Position numbers and translations under genes: made by a program. A stretch of 59,224 nt of DNA from an uncultured Flavobacteriaceae bacterium (GTDB lineage Bacteria > Bacteroidota > Bacteroidia > Flavobacteriales > Flavobacteriaceae), in NCBI GenBank assembly GCA_947497145.1, contig CANMFQ010000025.1, positions 1-59,224 of the forward strand, given 5' to 3'. Positions 6,889 to 16,843 of this stretch are shown in pieces. Position 1 is the stretch's first letter. Every line of letters starts with the position of its first letter. The notes under the pieces are model-generated. The model was not told the origin of the DNA, ran no database searches, and saw only the letters and a program-made list of their open reading frames with translations.

Positions 6889-7587
6889 ATGCGTTATTTT
6901 TTAACTTTTCTACTTATTATAAGTTTTATCTTCAGTTGTCGATCGAAGATAAAGATGGAAACGGGAGCGTTAACTGTTGGAGGTAAATACTGTAAATACC
7001 CCAACAACGACTTTATAGTTTTACCCTTTCAGTTATTTAAAAATGGGGTTCACGTTCAAAGTGATACCCTTAAATTTAGTAGAGTAGTAAAATTCAAAGA
7101 TTTGTCATTTGGAAAATATACCATAAAATTCAAATCAATTTACAACCATCAAGAAATGATTGATGTAGCACTTAATAGTAAAACGCAAAAAATTGTTTTA
7201 TGTATTGATCAAATAGATTATAATCTAGCAAAAGACCGTTTATTCATAGACGAATTAAAGCCGAATGAAAAATTAAAAATACACTTTGACTCCTCTGGTT
7301 GTTTTGATTTTGAAGAAGCTAGCTTAGAAATAACCCGAACGGGTAAGCAATATTTGGCAAAAATTAACGAGACTCAGATAGTACTTTCTGATTTCCAAAT
7401 TAAATTACTCAGAGAATTTGAAATTGAACTCCGTGAAATTCCAACCAGATTTTGTACTACCACCGATACATATAATTTACATATTTTGAATACTACCAAA
7501 AACATAAAACTGATAGATGAAAGTTGTAGCTGGTATGGGTTTAAAAATTTATTATTGCAACTTAAACTGGATAAGAATTTTAAATAA
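6889..7587 (+). CDS. Lipoprotein of unknown function, 232 aa
   Basis: It has a short signal peptide with a lipobox Cys at about residue 17 (ISFIFSC). The following region (residues 40-100) looks like an all-beta domain, with GKYTIKFKSIYNHQE resembling carboxypeptidase-regulatory-like folds. Four further Cys residues occur in the second half. I do not recognise the family. The gene and the two after it are enclosed by the 165-bp direct repeats. Confidence 0.55.
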   Translation: MRYFLTFLLIISFIFSCRSKIKMETGALTVGGKYCKYPNNDFIVLPFQLFKNGVHVQSDTLKFSRVVKFKDLSFGKYTIKFKSIYNHQEMIDVALNSKTQKIVLCIDQIDYNLAKDRLFIDELKPNEKLKIHFDSSGCFDFEEASLEITRTGKQYLAKINETQIVLSDFQIKLLREFEIELREIPTRFCTTTDTYNLHILNTTKNIKLIDESCSWYGFKNLLLQLKLDKNFK

Positions 7588-7633
7588 GTATGCAGCAAAT
7601 AGCTTCACCGTTGATAATTTGGGGTGCATTTAA

Positions 7634-7795
7634 AATTTCAAAATAGATTCATTTCTTCCGCATTGTATATCACCCACCAAATCTGTAGATATTGCATTTT
7701 ATAGCCATCAATGTGAAATTGAAAAGAAAGTAATCAATTATAATAAGGACAATTGGGAACTGCTAAATAACTATACTCAATCCCTTACCCGCTAA
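7634..7795 (+). pseudogene. Gene fragment, 53 codons without start
   Basis: An open frame without ATG runs from after TAA 7631-7633 to TAA 7793-7795. Its composition is protein-like (CISPTKSVDIAFYSHQ, then KDNWELLNNYTQSLTR). It may be the C-terminal remnant of a lost array gene; the family is not recognised. The rest of the 7588-8086 interval shows no gene. Confidence 0.3.
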
Positions 7796-8086
7796 AATTG
7801 GCTACTAACTAAATAAAGGTTATTCATTGACAATACCGATGCTAAGGCATCACGATAAAAAACATTGAACTAAACGTTTAAATGAAGTATATCGTTGCTG
7901 CTACAAACAAGCGTTCATACAATTGATACAATCGATTTTTGAATGTGTAATTAACTAAAAAGGTAACAACCTCATTCCTCTTTTTTACTGTAAGGATCAT
8001 AAATCCATGAAAAAATATACCTATATTGGGGTTAATAACCTATTATCATATTTAGCCGCGGTATTTACAAAAAAAAGCTTATTTAG

Positions 8087-8341
8087 ATGGATTTAGAAAA
8101 ACAATACGAGGAGCTTAAAAGTTACTTTGGCGAGAAAAATCTTATCATCGAATATTTTAACGGTGACGAATCTGAAATTGAAATGCTATCTCCTATGGAA
8201 GCTATTAAAAGAATGTTTTGCAAGGTAAAAATCACTCATATACCATCAGGTAAAGTAACTAATGGAACCACATCAGACAAACAAATCGAAAACGCCGTTA
8301 TCGCTCTTAAAGATTTAAAAATAAAGATATTGAAGCAGTAA
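8087..8341 (+). CDS. Small hypothetical protein, 84 aa
   Basis: I do not recognise the family. It is a soluble acidic-basic protein starting MDLEKQYEELKSYFGEK. The middle segment MEAIKRMFCKVKITHIPSG and a regular helical end (IENAVIALKDLKIKILKQ) suggest a compact alpha/beta fold. It is 79 bases upstream of the DUF6624-like lipoprotein gene, on the same strand. Confidence 0.5.
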   Translation: MDLEKQYEELKSYFGEKNLIIEYFNGDESEIEMLSPMEAIKRMFCKVKITHIPSGKVTNGTTSDKQIENAVIALKDLKIKILKQ

Positions 8342-8420
8342 ACAACACTACAATTCAGTGTTCTTTTCAAGCCTCATCAGTGAATTTCAACGCACATAAT
8401 CAATTATTTACGCAAATAAA

Positions 8421-9110
8421 ATGAAAATAAAACCTCTAATTCTCTTACTACTAATTTTCCTTTCTGGGTGTAAACAAAATACAAACAGAGAGACTCCTTC
8501 AAAAACGAATTTATCAACGAACTTAACGACAATTAAAAAATTGTTAGACAGTATTAACGTAGAAGACCAAAAATATAGAACTGAAATTGAAGCCATTAAT
8601 CAAAAGCATGGATGGGAATCTGATGAAATGATAAATCATTGGAAAAAAATCAATAAAATAGATTCAAGTAATCTTAGAGTAGTTGAGCAAATTCTTGAAA
8701 AACACGGATGGTTAAGTACAGAAGAAATAGGATACACAGCAAACTCTACTTTATTCTTGGTTATTCAACATTCAAATCAGGAAACTCAAGAGAAATATCT
8801 ACCAATGATGAGGCAAGCCGTTAAGGATGGAAAAGCTAACGCTAGAAGTTTGGCATTACTAGAAGATAGAATTGGATTAGGAAAAGGAGAATTACAAGTT
8901 TATGGAAGTCAAATTGGGAAAGACCAAGAAACAGGAGAAATGTATGTTTTACCATTGATTGACCCAGAACACGTAAATAAAAGAAGGGCTAAAGTAGGAT
9001 TGGGTCCAATTGAAGATTATATCTCTCATTGGAACTTGGAATGGAACTTAGAAGAATATAAAAAGAAATTACCAAAATGGATTGAAAAATTAAAAGCTGA
9101 GAAAAGATAA
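8421..9110 (+). CDS. DUF6624-like lipoprotein
   Basis: A signal peptide with lipobox LSGC (Cys at about residue 16) precedes a 200-residue soluble domain. The segments LEKHGWLSTEEIGYTANST, LFLVIQHSNQETQEKYLPMM and LALLEDRIGLGKG match my memory of the DUF6624 family, whose function is unknown; two KHGW motifs (residues about 60 and 93) stand out. The gene is complete with the ATG at 8421. The right copy of the 165-bp repeat follows. Confidence 0.7.
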   Translation: MKIKPLILLLLIFLSGCKQNTNRETPSKTNLSTNLTTIKKLLDSINVEDQKYRTEIEAINQKHGWESDEMINHWKKINKIDSSNLRVVEQILEKHGWLSTEEIGYTANSTLFLVIQHSNQETQEKYLPMMRQAVKDGKANARSLALLEDRIGLGKGELQVYGSQIGKDQETGEMYVLPLIDPEHVNKRRAKVGLGPIEDYISHWNLEWNLEEYKKKLPKWIEKLKAEKR

Positions 9111-9156
9111 ATACGTCTGTTGGTTGTTTGCAAAAAAGGAAATTTCACCAAAACCA

Positions 9157-9325
9157 TACGTGATAGCCCTACCATTGCACGGCGCTTGTTGCACTATCCT
9201 CTATAAACTTGTACTGATAACTAAAATTACTTTCAAAAGCGCTAGAAATCCTTCAACTCAGTAGCTAGTCCATAGGAAATACATCTGCGGGTAAGTATAT
9301 TTCTTTTTAGCTGTATCCATAAAAC
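9157..9325 (+). repeat. 165-bp direct repeat, right copy; end of array A
   Basis: It matches 6721-6885 along its length, with the type 2 leader core diverged to AAATCCTTCAACTCAGTA at 9246-9263. No array gene follows: the repeat ends 8 bases from the 3' end of the convergent flippase gene. This is therefore the border between the array and the ordinary chromosome. Confidence 0.65.
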
Positions 9326-9332
9326 AACACCA

Positions 9333-10790
9333 TCATTTCCTCTTAAAAAAACCATTAATCAAGCTGTTAACATCTTCAGAAACACCAAATTTATATAGGG
9401 CAAATACATATACGACTACCATTAAAAAACTCTTCAAAAGGATATTTACAATAGGGTGAAACAAAAAATTAATATAGAAAAAAGGGATACCTATACTCAA
9501 TAATAATACCAAAACCTTAGCCGTAGCTACAGTAAACGGCAGGAGTTTAAATTTAAGTTTAACATAAATTATTTTTATGGTATTAAAAATAAAAAATGCT
9601 AAAAAAGTAGCCATAGCAGCGCCTTCTATGCCATATACCGGAATTAACCACAGATTAAACAGAATGGTTAAAAAAGCCAGCATTACCCCCATTAAAAGTA
9701 CCGCCCTATAATAATTAGAAAAATACAGAATGGCATTATTATTACCTAGCAAGGCATCATAAACTTTTGCCAACCCAATAAGAAAGACCACCACAAAACC
9801 ACCACGATAATCTTGGGGAAGTAGTTGATACAACTCCTGTACATTGAGCACAATGAGCAAAAACAAAATTCCTGAAGCAATGAATAGCGTTAATGAACTT
9901 TTTTGATATAAGATTTTTAATTTAGCGGTATCCTTCTCATTTAATAGCTTTGCAGTTAAGGGTGATGTAATTTGCTGCATGCTTCGCAATGGCACCCCTA
10001 TAACTACGGCTATGTTCACGGCAACCCCATAATATGCCACATTATCAATAGTCTTTAATTGGTTTAACATTACCTTATCTATTTCCAATAAAACAACTGC
10101 TACCGAGCCTCCTACAATTATCAATGTGGTATAGCTTAGTACATTTTTAAGGTTACTAGACCAATTAAAATTTAGTACGGGGTAGCGCAAATAAAATGCA
10201 TAGATTTTCATACACAGCATTCTTAGTACATACACCACCACTAAAGCGATAAGAAAAAAGTCAATTGATATGGTATTGTAATACACCAAAAAGAGCAATA
10301 TCATGGTACACATTCTGGCAAATACTTCTTTCATAAAATTACCAAAAACCGATTTCATTTGCACTTTAGCCCAAGAGTAGAAAATCTCAAAATAGGCCAT
10401 GGCTATTCCTATGAGAAAAATATACCACACATAATCTCTCACAATGGCATTCTTCTTCGCTAGTAAATCGCCAACCGCATCTTGTGTAAGGTAAACAAGA
10501 ACACCAAAAAATGACATCAGCAAAAAAGGAAGTAGTAGCATGAGCGTTAAAAAACTATCGGCATTTTTCTTTTCTTCAAAATCACTGTAAAATTTCACCA
10601 ATGTATTGGGCACACCAAAAGCCAATAAGGGCATAATAATGCTTGCGGTTGCCAAAATAACGCCTACCAAACCAAAATACTCGGTGGTCAAAAATTTTGT
10701 AAATAAGAAAAGGTAATTTACCGCACCAATAGCGAAACCCACATAGGTGGTTAATGTATTTTTTAATGATTGTTTTAGTACAATACCCAT
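9333..10790 (-). CDS. Polysaccharide biosynthesis flippase (Wzx/MVF-like)
   Basis: The product has 485 residues and about 12-14 hydrophobic segments along the whole length. The start LKQSLKNTLTTYVGFAIGAVNYLFLF is typical of O-antigen/oligosaccharide flippases of the MOP exporter superfamily, which move lipid-linked sugars across the inner membrane. Its start codon overlaps the stop of the glycosyltransferase gene by one base (TAATG), so the two are translationally coupled. With the glycosyltransferase and YfhO it forms a three-gene minus-strand operon for a surface glycan. Confidence 0.85.
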   Translation of the reverse strand: MGIVLKQSLKNTLTTYVGFAIGAVNYLFLFTKFLTTEYFGLVGVILATASIIMPLLAFGVPNTLVKFYSDFEEKKNADSFLTLMLLLPFLLMSFFGVLVYLTQDAVGDLLAKKNAIVRDYVWYIFLIGIAMAYFEIFYSWAKVQMKSVFGNFMKEVFARMCTMILLFLVYYNTISIDFFLIALVVVYVLRMLCMKIYAFYLRYPVLNFNWSSNLKNVLSYTTLIIVGGSVAVVLLEIDKVMLNQLKTIDNVAYYGVAVNIAVVIGVPLRSMQQITSPLTAKLLNEKDTAKLKILYQKSSLTLFIASGILFLLIVLNVQELYQLLPQDYRGGFVVVFLIGLAKVYDALLGNNNAILYFSNYYRAVLLMGVMLAFLTILFNLWLIPVYGIEGAAMATFLAFFIFNTIKIIYVKLKFKLLPFTVATAKVLVLLLSIGIPFFYINFLFHPIVNILLKSFLMVVVYVFALYKFGVSEDVNSLINGFFKRK

Positions 10791-12061
10791 TACAAATAAT
10801 TAACCAGTTTTTGAGTGAGCGCTTTTCTACTATAGGTTGCTACATTCTTAGAGTTTACCTTTAGGCTAGCATTTTTGTAGTTTTCATACCATAACAAAAT
10901 GCGTTGTTTCAACGCCAATTGCGCCTCATAATCAAATACCTCACCTGTTTGCGTTTCTGCTACAATAGTCGCAACATCCCATTGTTTTGGGCCAATACCC
11001 AAAATAGGTCTTTGGGCTGCCATATACTCAAATAATTTTCCTGGTATTATGCCTTTGGTTTCTTCTGAATTTATTTCAATTAAAAGTAGTACCTGAGCTC
11101 GCTGCTGTCGCTCTATAGCCTCTCTGTGTGAAAGGTAATCAATTTTCTTTATGAATGATGCCAAGCCATGTGCGTAAATGTTATCCAACACATCCTTACT
11201 TACTACACCAATTAGTTGTAACTCAAAATCATCTTTAAAATCTTCATTTTCATTTATGATATCTTGCAGTGCACGCCATAAATTACTGGGATCGCGACCT
11301 GAAAGCAACGAGCCAATATGTGCCATTGAAAATTTAGTATCTAAAACAGCACTACCATCGTAATCTATATCATACCCATTGGTAATAACATGAATAGGTT
11401 TGGGTGTTAGCTGCTTAAATTCATTTTTTGTAGTCGCACTGGTAACAATAACAATATCAGCCGTATTCAAGACCTTTTTTTCTAACTGTTTGTGTTTTTT
11501 TTGCGATGAAGGAAGCAGTTTTAATTTTTTATGATACCCAATTGAAGTCCAAGGATCTCTAAAATCAGCCACCCATTTCAAATCATATTGTTGCCGTAAC
11601 TGCATTCCAATTAAATGCACACTATGCGGAGGTCCCGTAGTAATAATGGTTTTAACACCTTCTTTTTCAATGATTTTAGAAAGGAATTGAACGGATGGTT
11701 TTACCCAATATTTACGGGCATCGGGAATAAAAAAGTTACCTCTTATCCATAACATCAACTGCTCTAAGGGTGATTGATTTTTGGTTTCAATAATACCTGA
11801 ACTGATGCGTTTGGTTTTCTTTTTTGATAAAAACCCCGCCCAACCGTAGGGTTCAAATATAGGCTGACGCAATACTTGAATACCTTCTGGAATTTCATTC
11901 ACCAAAGAAGCGTCTTCAATAGGATATGTTGGGTTTTCAGGAACATAAACAACAGGTTCTATAGTAAAATCGCGTAAATATTTTACAAACTTAAGCCATC
12001 TTTGTACCCCAGGACCTCCAGCAGGAGGCCAATAATAGGCAATGACCAAAACTTTTTGCAT
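10790..12061 (-). CDS. Glycosyltransferase, GT4-like
   Basis: The 423-residue protein begins MQKVLVIAYYWPPAGGPGVQ, the Gly-rich N-terminal loop of GT-B fold enzymes. The acceptor-binding domain is followed by a Rossmann-like C-terminal half with IGSLLSGRDP and the sugar-nucleotide segment ETKGIIPGKLFEYMAA (Glu in KLFEY). I chose ATG 12061 rather than the upstream in-frame ATG because it fits the family start and overlaps the YfhO stop as TAATG. It probably adds a sugar to the lipid-linked glycan exported by the adjacent flippase. Confidence 0.85.
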   Translation of the reverse strand: MQKVLVIAYYWPPAGGPGVQRWLKFVKYLRDFTIEPVVYVPENPTYPIEDASLVNEIPEGIQVLRQPIFEPYGWAGFLSKKKTKRISSGIIETKNQSPLEQLMLWIRGNFFIPDARKYWVKPSVQFLSKIIEKEGVKTIITTGPPHSVHLIGMQLRQQYDLKWVADFRDPWTSIGYHKKLKLLPSSQKKHKQLEKKVLNTADIVIVTSATTKNEFKQLTPKPIHVITNGYDIDYDGSAVLDTKFSMAHIGSLLSGRDPSNLWRALQDIINENEDFKDDFELQLIGVVSKDVLDNIYAHGLASFIKKIDYLSHREAIERQQRAQVLLLIEINSEETKGIIPGKLFEYMAAQRPILGIGPKQWDVATIVAETQTGEVFDYEAQLALKQRILLWYENYKNASLKVNSKNVATYSRKALTQKLVNYL

Positions 12062-14505
12062 TAGACGTGTTGTTTTTCTTCCTTTTTTGATTGCCAAAAA
12101 GAAAATGCGATGCCTCCCAAAATTATCAATACCAAAAGAATAGAGCTTGATAGGGTTATTTTACTTCCTATTTGAACAACTTCGGGTTCAAATTTAAATT
12201 CAATAGCATGATTACCAGCAGGCACTTTTAAGGCTCTTAATACATAATTTACTCTAAAATGAGGCGTTAGTTTGCCATCTATATAAGCATTCCATCCATT
12301 GGCATAATACATTTCAGAAAATACCGCTATCCCAGCGTTTTCATTTGATGAAGTATAGGTTAAATGATTAGGCTTATAATCAGTAAGGGTTATTACCGCA
12401 GTAGAATCTGTTCTAAAAGCAAAGCGATTTATGGTAGTAAAATCGGTGATATTCACCACTGCTTCCTTGTCAGTATCCAAACTATCTAACATGGCCAACT
12501 CATGGTCTGCATTCTCCGCTTTAACTAATTTTGATACAAACCATGCATTACCATTGGCATCAGGGTTTATTGCCGGATATTTTCTTCCTTCTTTATCTTG
12601 TTGTATGACATATTTTACATTGAGCATATTAAAAACAGCCATATTGCCTTTTGCCAATTGATAGGTAAACAAATCTTGAATACCTGCTGGTTTTGCCGCA
12701 TGATAGCCATTAAGCGATTGATGAAAATATGCTGTTCGCGCGCCGCTCAAGCCTTCTGACTGATCAAAAACACGATAAATACCGGTGTCCTTTTTTATTT
12801 CTCTGTCTAAAGCTGTTTCCTTAAACGGTTCATTCATACTACGTTTTGAAACAAAATTTTCTTTGTTGACATAACGTAAATCTACCCCTACCAAATCAAA
12901 AACAATAAGAGCTCCGAGTACTACAACAACCAGGTTTTGCTTTAATTTATCTTTGAGATAAAACCATATTGTTCCTCCTGCCAAAAGCACAAAAATTAGC
13001 GAACGTAACAAATCGTTTACATATACCATTTTACGGTCGGCTTGCACCATTTTAGGCAACTCTTCCATACCAGTGACTAACAAACCTCTGTCTGATGGAG
13101 ACTCAAAATCAAACATACCTTTACATAAAAACAGCACCGCACTTAACCCAACAACGGTAAAAAATGTAATTTTAAACGCCTTAATTTTCTCAGCTTTTAC
13201 TATGTTTTTATCAAAAATGGCTACCACTGCCAAAATAGCAAGTACAGGTGCGCACAATTCTAAAATTACCTGAATAGAAGTCACTGCTCGAAACTTGTTG
13301 TACAACGGAAAATAATCAACCATAAGGTCAGTAAAGACGCTAAAGTTTTTACCCCATGACAAAAACAAGGACAATAAAACACCACCTAAAAGCCACCATT
13401 TTGTCTTTTCCTTTACAAGAAAAAGCCCCAAAATAAAAAGAAAGAAAATAATAGCACCTATATAAGCAGGGCCTGAAACCCCTGGCTGATCGCCCCAATA
13501 CAAGGGTAGTCCACTAGCAAACTCTTCTGCACGTTTTCTTGGTAGTCCTTTTTCTACCAAATAAGCATAGGTTTTGGAGTCTTTTCCTAAATTTTCTTGT
13601 GACGCTCCACCAAAAAGACGAGGAACAAAAAGGTTTAAAGATTCTACAATACCATAACTCCATGTATTAATATACGCCTTATCTAACCCTTTGGTATTTT
13701 CTTTTACACTGCCATCAGGATTTTGTGTTAATTTTGAAGGGCCACGGGTACTCCAATCGGCGTACTCTTTAGTAGCCATAAGCCCCGTAGCATTGGCTGC
13801 AATACCGAGAGAAACGGCAATCAACAATATACCTACAGAAACTAAAAAATGTTTCATGTATTTTTTACGAATAGCATCAACTAAATATACTACCCCTAAA
13901 ATAAGAACCAATAACATAAAATAATACGTCATTTGGTAGTGATTAGCACGTATTTCTAGCGCCATAGCAATGGCTGTTAATACAAAGCCCCAAAGGTATT
14001 TTTTACGAAAAACCAAAATAATTCCACCAAGTAACATGGGTAAATAACCCATTGCATGAGCCTTGGCATTATGGCCTGCCCCAAAAATGATAATCAAATA
14101 GGTAGAAAAGCCAAAGGCGATCGCACCTACAATTGCCAATTTATAATCTACTTTCATGCAGCAAAGCAAAATATAAAACCCAATAAAATAAAGAAATAGG
14201 TAATCAGCAGGTCTGGGCAAAAACCGAATAACACTATCTAATTTTTTAACATAATCATGCGGGTAGTAGGCACCTAACTGATAGGTTGGCATACCGCCAA
14301 AGGCACTATTTGTCCAATACGGCTCTTGCCCATCGTTTTGCTTACGAAAGTCATTTTGCTCTTTCGCCATACCCACAAATTGCTTGATATCATACTGGCT
14401 AATCACCTTGCCCTGCAATACAGGACTGAAATATGCCACAGCGGCGAGCACAAAAAAAACGGCTACAAAAAAATGAATAAAAAACGCTTTAAAAAAGGTA
14501 CGCAT
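12061..14505 (-). CDS. YfhO family membrane protein
   Basis: At 814 residues it is a large polytopic protein with about 12 membrane segments (residues 7-530). A C-terminal soluble/periplasmic domain (about 545-775) and a final helix just before KKEEKQHV complete it. The early segment YFSPVLQGKVISQYDIKQFVG and the later MNEPFKETALDREI region are characteristic of YfhO (DUF6541/PMT-like GT-C fold) proteins. In Firmicutes YfhO is linked to glycosylation of lipoteichoic acid; here a lipid-sugar-dependent glycosyltransferase role is inferred. It is the first gene of the operon. Confidence 0.85.
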   Translation of the reverse strand: MRTFFKAFFIHFFVAVFFVLAAVAYFSPVLQGKVISQYDIKQFVGMAKEQNDFRKQNDGQEPYWTNSAFGGMPTYQLGAYYPHDYVKKLDSVIRFLPRPADYLFLYFIGFYILLCCMKVDYKLAIVGAIAFGFSTYLIIIFGAGHNAKAHAMGYLPMLLGGIILVFRKKYLWGFVLTAIAMALEIRANHYQMTYYFMLLVLILGVVYLVDAIRKKYMKHFLVSVGILLIAVSLGIAANATGLMATKEYADWSTRGPSKLTQNPDGSVKENTKGLDKAYINTWSYGIVESLNLFVPRLFGGASQENLGKDSKTYAYLVEKGLPRKRAEEFASGLPLYWGDQPGVSGPAYIGAIIFFLFILGLFLVKEKTKWWLLGGVLLSLFLSWGKNFSVFTDLMVDYFPLYNKFRAVTSIQVILELCAPVLAILAVVAIFDKNIVKAEKIKAFKITFFTVVGLSAVLFLCKGMFDFESPSDRGLLVTGMEELPKMVQADRKMVYVNDLLRSLIFVLLAGGTIWFYLKDKLKQNLVVVVLGALIVFDLVGVDLRYVNKENFVSKRSMNEPFKETALDREIKKDTGIYRVFDQSEGLSGARTAYFHQSLNGYHAAKPAGIQDLFTYQLAKGNMAVFNMLNVKYVIQQDKEGRKYPAINPDANGNAWFVSKLVKAENADHELAMLDSLDTDKEAVVNITDFTTINRFAFRTDSTAVITLTDYKPNHLTYTSSNENAGIAVFSEMYYANGWNAYIDGKLTPHFRVNYVLRALKVPAGNHAIEFKFEPEVVQIGSKITLSSSILLVLIILGGIAFSFWQSKKEEKQHV

Positions 14506-14713
14506 ACGTATTATTAGTAGTTGATAGTGCTAAAATACTACATGAAGTAGTTTAAACCTTAAATGTGATGTAAACTTTTTGCTGCTGTAATGCTAATCAA
14601 ACCCTGATTTAACAATTTCTAACAAGCTCAAAGCATCATAATATACTTAAAAACAATTAATTAAAATCACAAAGCTCGTATTTTGAAAGCCTTACGCCAA
14701 AAAACAAGTATAT

Positions 14714-14989
14714 TTAATCAATCTCTTCAAAATCTATGTAATCCCCTACTTTTTTAGAGGTAGAAGTTTTTCGCCTTGGTTTTTTTTCGATAATTACGTC
14801 ACCTACTCTTTCTTCCGCAGGTGCGTTTTGTTGCTGCTGTGTAAAATCGCCAAATTTCTCTTTAAAATGTGCTTCGGTTTTTTTGGCTGCATAGTTAATT
14901 ATCTTAGGTGCAAATAACCGCGCCAAAATCTTAAACAAATAATACAGTAATACGATTATAAAAATCGTTTTTAATAAAGCCATAATCAA
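14714..14989 (-). CDS. DUF4834 family small membrane protein
   Basis: The 91-residue protein has one N-terminal membrane helix (LKTIFIIVLLYYLFKILARL) and a charged cytoplasmic tail that ends VGDYIDFEEID. This length and tail are typical of the Bacteroidota DUF4834 family, of unknown function. Translation may begin at the second ATG (14983). It stands alone, 208 bases upstream of the YfhO operon, in the same direction. Confidence 0.8.
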   Translation of the reverse strand: MIMALLKTIFIIVLLYYLFKILARLFAPKIINYAAKKTEAHFKEKFGDFTQQQQNAPAEERVGDVIIEKKPRRKTSTSKKVGDYIDFEEID

Positions 14990-15659
14990 ATTTAATCTAT
15001 CTATTTTTCTTTTTCATACTTTTCCCAAATGCCTTTTTTGTACTGTTTTAGCTAAAAAAACAATATATCTAACTCACTATATACACTAAAAAAATGATGG
15101 CGAGCGTAAAAAAATAGCACTACTTCAAAGGAAACAAAAAGTTTCAATAGGTTCATTATATCAAAAGTACAATTCTAGCGTTGTAATAGAGAGATGAAAA
15201 TCTTAAAATAATAATAAAATCATCCGTTTTGGTCGTTTTGGGTAGTTAAAATATGCTTCATTGCATTGAGCAAAGGAGTAATTTTGACACTTAAAAATGA
15301 ACTTAGAAGAAATGGAGCGAACAAAAAATAAGCAGTAGTGACTTATTTAAAACAGACGAATTTTTACCATTTGAAGTATTTGTGATAGATTTTCTATTTG
15401 ATTTTTGAAAATGACACCTTAGTATCAGGTGATAAAAATTAAATAAAAAAGGCGCAAAAAAAACAAATTTAATCTTTGGATGTTGTTAATAGGTAACGAA
15501 GCGAGAAGGCCTATAAATTAACAGGTATCATAAACCTTATACGATACGAAATATTGATTTATATGTTGAATTCACCTCCCACCTGCCCTGTTTTTTGTTT
15601 TTAGATTTTTAAAACTATTACGATATCAATAAGCAAAAGTTTAACTTAATTTTATTCTT
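14990..15659. other. 670-bp intergenic region, no gene seen
   Basis: I find no convincing coding frame or RNA gene. Short frames such as MNLEEMERTKNK (15297 on) stop quickly. Two hairpins are visible: CACCT/AGGTG near 15415-15431, and GTATCATAA/TTATACGATAC near 15525-15547. The region contains the promoter of the downstream + strand gene and may hold decayed sequence. Confidence 0.4.
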
Positions 15660-16721
15660 GTGATAAAACAAAAACAATTAGTACTCTTAGCCTTTACCCT
15701 TGTTTCTTTTATAGGTTATTCGCAATATACTGATGTAATAAATTCAAACCGACCTGGCCTATCTGTAAGTGCTTATGCTGTTGGTAGAAATGTGCTCCAA
15801 GTAGAAGCAGGACTTCGGTTTGAGCAAAGCGACCATTCACTACTAAACACTGAGGCTAACCTATGGGGTAGTGATATTTCACTGCGCTATGGCTTGCTGT
15901 TTGAGCAATTAGAAATAAACTATGAAGGTACTTTTCAAAACAAAAAAACCCGATTTTTAAACACAGGTACAGAAGATTCTTTTTGGAATTTTTCAAGAAA
16001 TCGATTAGGCTTGAAATTTTTAGTTTATGATCGTTATAAATCTGAAGAACGAAATAAACCCAATATTAGAAGTTGGCGTGCAAATAACGTTTTTAAATTT
16101 AAAAATCTGATTCCTTCGATCTCTGTTTACGGTGGAGCCACTTTCAATTTGGGTGAAAACCCATTTTATTTAGGTGACCCTACGGTGTCATACAGGGCTA
16201 TGATAGCCACGCAAAGCAAAATTACACCCCGTATTGTATTTATTTCGAATATTGCTTATGACCGTATTCAATCGCCGTATCCTGAAATGAGTTACCTAAT
16301 TTCGTTATCCTACGCTTTTAGAAACCCAAAATGGAGCACTTTTGTTGAAAATCAAGGAATTCAAAGTGATCGTTATTCTGATGTTTTACTACGTGCTGGT
16401 GTTGCTCACTTGCTCAAAGAAGATTTACAAGTAGATATAAACATGGGAGCTAGTTTTAAAAACACTCCATCACGTATTTTCATTACCGCGGGGATGTCTT
16501 ATCGTTTTGATTTTCATCAAGATAAAGAAAAAGCTATAGAAGATCAAGATGCCGATCAAAATGGTGGCGCTATTAAGAAAAACGCCATGAAAAAGAAGAA
16601 AAAAGGAAAAAACAATGGTAGTGGGGCAGAAGATGTTGATTTAGGACCTTCTAAAAAGCAGGCGCGTAAGATGAAGAAAAAGAAGAAAAAGAAAAAAGAT
16701 AACGGCGTTATTGAGTTTTAA
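15660..16721 (+). CDS. Outer-membrane transporter-like beta protein with poly-Lys tail
   Basis: The start codon is GTG, followed by a signal peptide (LVLLAFTLVSFIGYSQ). Residues 20-280 are alternating beta-type sequence (NSNRPGLSVSAYAVGRNVLQ, YRAMIATQSKITPRIVF) resembling the phenol-degradation MetA-type transporter family of outer-membrane beta barrels. The last 60 residues are unusual: two blocks of consecutive Lys (MKKKKKGK, MKKKKKKKKK) separated by an acidic linker, then DNGVIEF. The family assignment is by appearance only; the tail looks added to the barrel. Confidence 0.65.
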   Translation: MIKQKQLVLLAFTLVSFIGYSQYTDVINSNRPGLSVSAYAVGRNVLQVEAGLRFEQSDHSLLNTEANLWGSDISLRYGLLFEQLEINYEGTFQNKKTRFLNTGTEDSFWNFSRNRLGLKFLVYDRYKSEERNKPNIRSWRANNVFKFKNLIPSISVYGGATFNLGENPFYLGDPTVSYRAMIATQSKITPRIVFISNIAYDRIQSPYPEMSYLISLSYAFRNPKWSTFVENQGIQSDRYSDVLLRAGVAHLLKEDLQVDINMGASFKNTPSRIFITAGMSYRFDFHQDKEKAIEDQDADQNGGAIKKNAMKKKKKGKNNGSGAEDVDLGPSKKQARKMKKKKKKKKDNGVIEF

Positions 16722-16843
16722 TAAATAAGCTATTTGTTAGCATCTTACATTAGTTGAAAAGATGCGCTGTTTCATTACACGGGTATTTATGGCTTATTAA
16801 AAGATAGGTCTCTAAAAAAGATTTTATTAGTATCGTTAATGGG

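Noticed and set aside
15297-15410. Possible coding remnant MNLEEMERTKNK and following frames
   Set aside because: The frame stops after 13 codons with two stops in a row, and no continuous homologous segment is recognisable.
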